Below are positions 60,397-64,000 of a stretch of DNA of 64,000 nt, one piece after another. The stretch's first letter is position 1. Each line of letters starts with the position of its first letter. Both the position numbers and the translations under genes were made by a program. A model generated the notes under the pieces. That model ran no database searches. It saw nothing but the letters and a program-made list of their open reading frames with translations, and was not told the DNA's origin. The stretch lies in NCBI RefSeq assembly GCF_048269205.1, contig NZ_JBLXJC010000001.1, positions 496,001 to 560,000 on the forward strand, given 5' to 3'. Source of the stretch: Emcibacter sp048269205. Lineage in GTDB: Bacteria; Pseudomonadota; Alphaproteobacteria; Sphingomonadales; Emcibacteraceae.

Positions 60397-61401
60397 TTAG
60401 AGGGATGCCATGATTTTGGCAGTGTCGGACATACGGTTGGAGAAGCCCCACTCGTTGTCGTACCAGCTCAGCACACGGACCAGCGTGCCGTCCATGACTT
60501 TGGTCTGGCTTGAATCAAAGCTGGAGCTGTGCGGGTCATGGTTGAAATCGATGGAAACGGTTGGCTCATCGATATAGGCCAGAACACCTTTCAGGCGGCC
60601 GTTGGCGGCTTCCTGGATGGCGGCGTTGATTTCGTCAGCGCTTGTGGATTTCCTGGCCACGAATTTCAGGTCGATCATGGACACGTTCGGTGTCGGAACG
60701 CGGATTGCTGAACCGTCCAGCTTCCCGGCCAGTTCCGGCAGAACCAGGCCAACGGCCTTGGCCGCACCGGTGGAGGTCGGGATCATGCTGAGCGCAGCAG
60801 CACGGGCGCGGCGCGGGTCGGAATGCAGGGTGTCGAGCACCGGCTGGTCGCCTGTGTAGGCATGCACGGTGGTCATATAGCCTTTTTCGATACCGACAGT
60901 GTCGTTCAGCACCTGGGCCACCGGGGCCAGGCAGTTGGTGGTGCAGGAGGCGTTGGACACGATGGTGTGGCCTGCTTCCAGCTTGTCGTGGTTTACACCG
61001 TAAACGACAGTCTGGTCGACTTCGGTGCCCGGTGCGGAAATCAGCACTTTCTTGGCGCCGGCGTCCAGATGCGCCTTGGCTTTGTCGCGGTGGGTGAAGA
61101 TACCTGTGCACTCGTAAACAATGTCAACGCCCAGGTCGCCCCAGGGCAGATCGGCCGGGTTACGCTCTGCGGCCACCTTGATGTCGTTGCGGCCCAGGTT
61201 GATGACATCGCCGTTTACCGTTACCTCATGCGGAAAGGGTCCGTGGACGGAGTCACGTTTCAGCAGATAGGCGTTCATATCCACAGGACCAAGATCGTTG
61301 ATGCCGACGACCTCGATGTCGGTGCGACCGGATTCGTAGATGGCCCGGAGGGCAAGACGGCCGATACGACCGAAACCGTTGATTGCTACACGAGTAGTCA
61401 T
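60397..61401 (-). CDS. gap: Glyceraldehyde-3-phosphate dehydrogenase, type I
   Basis: 334 residues. NAD-binding N-terminus VAINGFGRIGRLALR, active-site Cys in SNASCTTNCLAPVAQV and the family core downstream. Reversible oxidation of G3P to 1,3-bisphosphoglycerate. Coenzyme preference not settled by eye. GGAG ribosome site; 26 bp after tkt. Confidence 0.97.
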   Translation of the reverse strand: MTTRVAINGFGRIGRLALRAIYESGRTDIEVVGINDLGPVDMNAYLLKRDSVHGPFPHEVTVNGDVINLGRNDIKVAAERNPADLPWGDLGVDIVYECTGIFTHRDKAKAHLDAGAKKVLISAPGTEVDQTVVYGVNHDKLEAGHTIVSNASCTTNCLAPVAQVLNDTVGIEKGYMTTVHAYTGDQPVLDTLHSDPRRARAAALSMIPTSTGAAKAVGLVLPELAGKLDGSAIRVPTPNVSMIDLKFVARKSTSADEINAAIQEAANGRLKGVLAYIDEPTVSIDFNHDPHSSSFDSSQTKVMDGTLVRVLSWYDNEWGFSNRMSDTAKIMASL

Positions 61402-61427
61402 GAGGGTAATCTCCGTTTGTTAGACAG

Positions 61428-63401
61428 TTAAACCTTGTTTTTGACGGTCTTGACGACGTTGTCCACCGTCAGGCCGAAATAGTTGAACAGATCACCGGCC
61501 GGGGCAGAGGCGCCGAAACGGTCGATGCCGATGACGGTGCCGTCGCGGCCGACAAAACGCTCCCAGCCCTGGGTGGCGCCGGCTTCGATGGCGACATTGA
61601 CCGGGGTGGCCCCCAGTACATTGGCCCGGTAAGCCTCGTCCTGCTCGTTAAAGCGCTCCCAGCTCGGCAGGGAAACCACGCGGGTCGGAATGCCGGAAGC
61701 CTGCAGTTCTTCGTGGGCCTTGACGGCCAGTTCCACCTCGGAACCTGTGGCAAACAGGGTGGCTTTGGCCTCTCCGTCAGCTTCTTTCAGGATATATCCG
61801 CCTTTGGCAGACAGGTTCTCGTCCGTATGGTCGAGCCTCAGCTGCTCCAGATTCTGACGGGTCAGCACCAGTACGCTGGGCCGTTCCTTGTCTTCCAGGG
61901 CGGCAAGCCAGCATTCGGCAGTTTCCACCACATCGGCGGGACGGTACACCGCCACGCCGGGCATGGCGCGCAATGACGCCACATGCTCGATCGGCTGGTG
62001 GGTCGGACCGTCTTCGCCAAGGCCGATGCTGTCATGGGTCATCACATAGACCACACGCTGTTTCATCAGGGCGGAAAGACGGATCGCCGGACGGCAGTAA
62101 TCGGTAAAGACCAGGAAGGTGCCGCCATAAGGCATATATTCACCATGCAGGGCGAGGCCGTTCATGGCCGCGGCCATGCCGAACTCCCGCACTCCGTAAT
62201 ACATGTAACGGCCCGAGAAGTCGTCACGGGTTACCGGGGTCATGTCAGCGGTTTTGGTATTGTTGGAGCCGGTCAGGTCCGCGGAACCGCCAATGGTTTC
62301 GGTCATGATCGGGTTGATCACACCAAGCGCCATTTCGGAGGCCTTGCGGGTGGCCACTTTTTTTGGCTCGGCCGCCAGCTGCTTTTTATAGTCGTTGATG
62401 GCGTCTTTCAGGCCGGCCGGAAGCTCTTTGTTCAGCCGGCGCTCGAAATCGGCGCGGATATTGGCGTCCAGCCCGTCCCAGGCGGCTTTCCAGTCGGAGG
62501 CGGCCTGTTTGCTGCGTTCGCCGGCTTCGCGCCAGGCGCTCATGATATTGTCCGGGACCTCGAACGGGGCATGGGGCCAGCTCAGGAATTTCCGGGCGGC
62601 GGCAATTTCCTCGTCCCCGAGCGGCGCACCGTGGGTGGAGGAGGTGCCCTGTTTGTTGGGGGCGCCATAACCGATCGTGGTGCGACAGGCGATCAGGGTC
62701 GGCTTGTCGGCCTGCTGCGCTTCCTCGATGGCGGCGGAAATCTCGTCCGGATCATGGCCGTCGATGGCAATGGTATGCCAGTTATGGGCCTGGAAGCGGG
62801 CGATCTGGTCGTCGCTGGTGGTGATATTGGTGTCGCCGTCGATGCTGATGCTGTTGTCGTCCCACAGCACGATCAGCTTGCTGAGGCCCAGGTGACCGGC
62901 CATGGAGATGGCCTCGTGGCTCACACCTTCCATCAGGCAGCCGTCACCGGCCAGCACATAAGTGTAATGATCGATAACATCACCGCAACGGGCGGCGCTC
63001 AAGCGTTCGGCGAGCGCCATGCCGACGGCGGTGGCCAGACCCTGGCCCAGCGGGCCGGTGGTCATTTCAACACCGGGCAGTTCCTCATATTCCGGATGTC
63101 CGGCACAGGGGCTGTGCAACTGGCGGAAATTCTTGATGTCATCCAGGGTCGGATTTTCATAGCCTGTCAGATAGAGCAGGGAATAGAGCAACATGGAGCC
63201 GTGACCTGCGGACAATACAAAACGGTCGCGGTTCGGCCAGTCGGGCCATTTGGGATCATATTTCAGATATTTCGTGAAAAGAACGGTGGCCACGTCTGCC
63301 ATGCCCATGGGCATGCCCGGGTGACCAGAATTTGCAGCCTGTACGGCATCCATGCTGAGGGCACGGATCGTGTTGGCCATATCGCCATGTGTTGCAGTCA
63401 T
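61428..63401 (-). CDS. tkt: Transketolase
   Basis: 657 residues, full length. The TPP-binding motif is GDGCLMEGVSHEAISMAG, and the pyrimidine domain has RVVYVMTHDSIGLGEDGPTHQP and FGASAPAGDLFNYFGLT near the C-terminus. It shuttles two-carbon units in the pentose phosphate pathway. AGAGGAAT ribosome site. First gene of the tkt-gap-pgk-fba operon. Confidence 0.97.
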   Translation of the reverse strand: MTATHGDMANTIRALSMDAVQAANSGHPGMPMGMADVATVLFTKYLKYDPKWPDWPNRDRFVLSAGHGSMLLYSLLYLTGYENPTLDDIKNFRQLHSPCAGHPEYEELPGVEMTTGPLGQGLATAVGMALAERLSAARCGDVIDHYTYVLAGDGCLMEGVSHEAISMAGHLGLSKLIVLWDDNSISIDGDTNITTSDDQIARFQAHNWHTIAIDGHDPDEISAAIEEAQQADKPTLIACRTTIGYGAPNKQGTSSTHGAPLGDEEIAAARKFLSWPHAPFEVPDNIMSAWREAGERSKQAASDWKAAWDGLDANIRADFERRLNKELPAGLKDAINDYKKQLAAEPKKVATRKASEMALGVINPIMTETIGGSADLTGSNNTKTADMTPVTRDDFSGRYMYYGVREFGMAAAMNGLALHGEYMPYGGTFLVFTDYCRPAIRLSALMKQRVVYVMTHDSIGLGEDGPTHQPIEHVASLRAMPGVAVYRPADVVETAECWLAALEDKERPSVLVLTRQNLEQLRLDHTDENLSAKGGYILKEADGEAKATLFATGSEVELAVKAHEELQASGIPTRVVSLPSWERFNEQDEAYRANVLGATPVNVAIEAGATQGWERFVGRDGTVIGIDRFGASAPAGDLFNYFGLTVDNVVKTVKNKV

Positions 63402-63675
63402 ATTCCTCTTGCCGGTCTACTCTAGGTATTTAAAGAAATAAAGCACTCTGTCTTCGGTCGCGGGCACAATGAACAAAACAGGTCCCCCCGTCAATATACT
63501 TCTGCACCGATTTGGGGAATCTTGTGGTTAACAGGCCCTTTTTTGATGATTTGGGGGTGATTTTGATGAAAAAATGCCCCGGAAATCGTTTTAAGTGGAT
63601 TTTCATATGGAAATGAGTCTAGGCTTGGAGAATAAATTCAAGGTCCCGGGAGGAGACCGTTAGGGGTACAAGGAA

Positions 63676-64000
63676 ATGCCATTTAAGGAAGACCAGTCAA
63701 ACGCTGAAAAACTGAGAATCGAGCTGGACGAGGCGCTGACCCGCCTCGAGCGCGCAGCCCTTGATGTTCGGGCCCGCAGCGTGCGCGAAGGCGGCGAGGC
63801 CGGGGGTGAAGTGGAAGACCGGATGAGCCGGCTGGAAGCGGAAAACCGTCAGCTTCGGGACGCTGTTTCCAAGCTGAAACAGCAGTATGAAATTCTGGAA
63901 ATGGAGCATCAGGAGCTTCAGGACCGGGCCGAATCGGCAGACCGTGAACTGGATGACACCCTCCGTCAGCTTGATGAGCTGATCGAGGCGGAAACCATTC
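63676..64000 (+). CDS. DUF4164-like coiled-coil protein (3' end outside window)
   Basis: The ATG at 63676 has AAGGAA upstream; 108 codons are present before the window ends. The protein is a continuous coiled coil (MSRLEAENRQLRDAVSKLKQ) typical of DUF4164. In alphaproteobacteria this gene commonly precedes zapA, the ZapA cell-division factor, so a zapA gene just past the window is expected but not seen. Divergent from tkt. Confidence 0.72.
   Translation, partial: MPFKEDQSNAEKLRIELDEALTRLERAALDVRARSVREGGEAGGEVEDRMSRLEAENRQLRDAVSKLKQQYEILEMEHQELQDRAESADRELDDTLRQLDELIEAETI

Overview
The window is a chromosomal segment of an alphaproteobacterium, with roughly 55-58% GC by eye. The clues are the mutL/rsmD pairing, the ispH-thrB-rnhA run, a split gcvPA/gcvPB glycine decarboxylase, a TorF-type porin, and a DUF4164-like coiled-coil gene next to tkt-gap-pgk-fba. 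Two perfect TTAA-N7-TTAA sites also match the alphaproteobacterial CtrA consensus. I cannot fix the order; Emcibacterales, Kordiimonadales or a relative is a guess. Nearly all of it is core housekeeping DNA, with no phage, IS element, CRISPR array, tRNA or rRNA recognised.

Layout. 1-10 kb: the 3' end of mutL, then rsmD-rluB, tadA, mscS, a Na/Pi symporter, purD, and xseA followed by an M23 peptidase. 10-15 kb: a porin, pmbA, a MarR regulator and ubiD. 15-17.1 kb: two tandem PEP-CTERM genes, each preceded by a sigma-54 type -24/-12 element and, about 100 bp further upstream, an inverted repeat. 17.1-20 kb: divergent soluble (ppa) and membrane (hppA) pyrophosphatases. 20-23.8 kb: an ATP-grasp protein, a sulfotransferase, a MipA/OmpV protein and an exported RidA. 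23.9-25.9 kb: a small AT-rich islet with two unrecognised genes bracketed by about 90-100 bp composite palindromic repeats. 25.9-30.6 kb: the gcvT-H-PA-PB operon under a tandem glycine riboswitch.

30.8-34.9 kb: ispH-thrB-rnhA-ankyrin, an SRPBCC protein and a beta-carbonic anhydrase. 35-38.9 kb: an exported S10 carboxypeptidase overlapping gamma-glutamyltransferase, then a TonB-like protein. 39-43.7 kb: a candidate non-coding RNA lies in the 3' region of a yqgE-luxR unit, followed by a DsbD-N-like protein, a sodium:solute symporter and a peroxiredoxin. 43.9-49.2 kb: QmcA-like SPFH protein, NfeD and GNAT; tandem PAS-like genes; DUF3775, GST, DUF4870 and GNAT genes. 49.2-58 kb: a second structured candidate RNA, an orphan membrane-anchored protein, thiE, a MarR-hydrolase unit, a repeat-containing membrane protein, a Kef antiporter, a GNAT-nitrilase fusion and two small paralogous membrane proteins. 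58-64 kb: tkt-gap-pgk-fba, then the start of a DUF4164-like gene.

The best leads are the candidate RNA at about 39.17-39.38 kb, the sigma-54/inverted-repeat module of the PEP-CTERM pair, and the repeat-bracketed islet. All calls come from reading the sequence; no searches or structure predictions were run.
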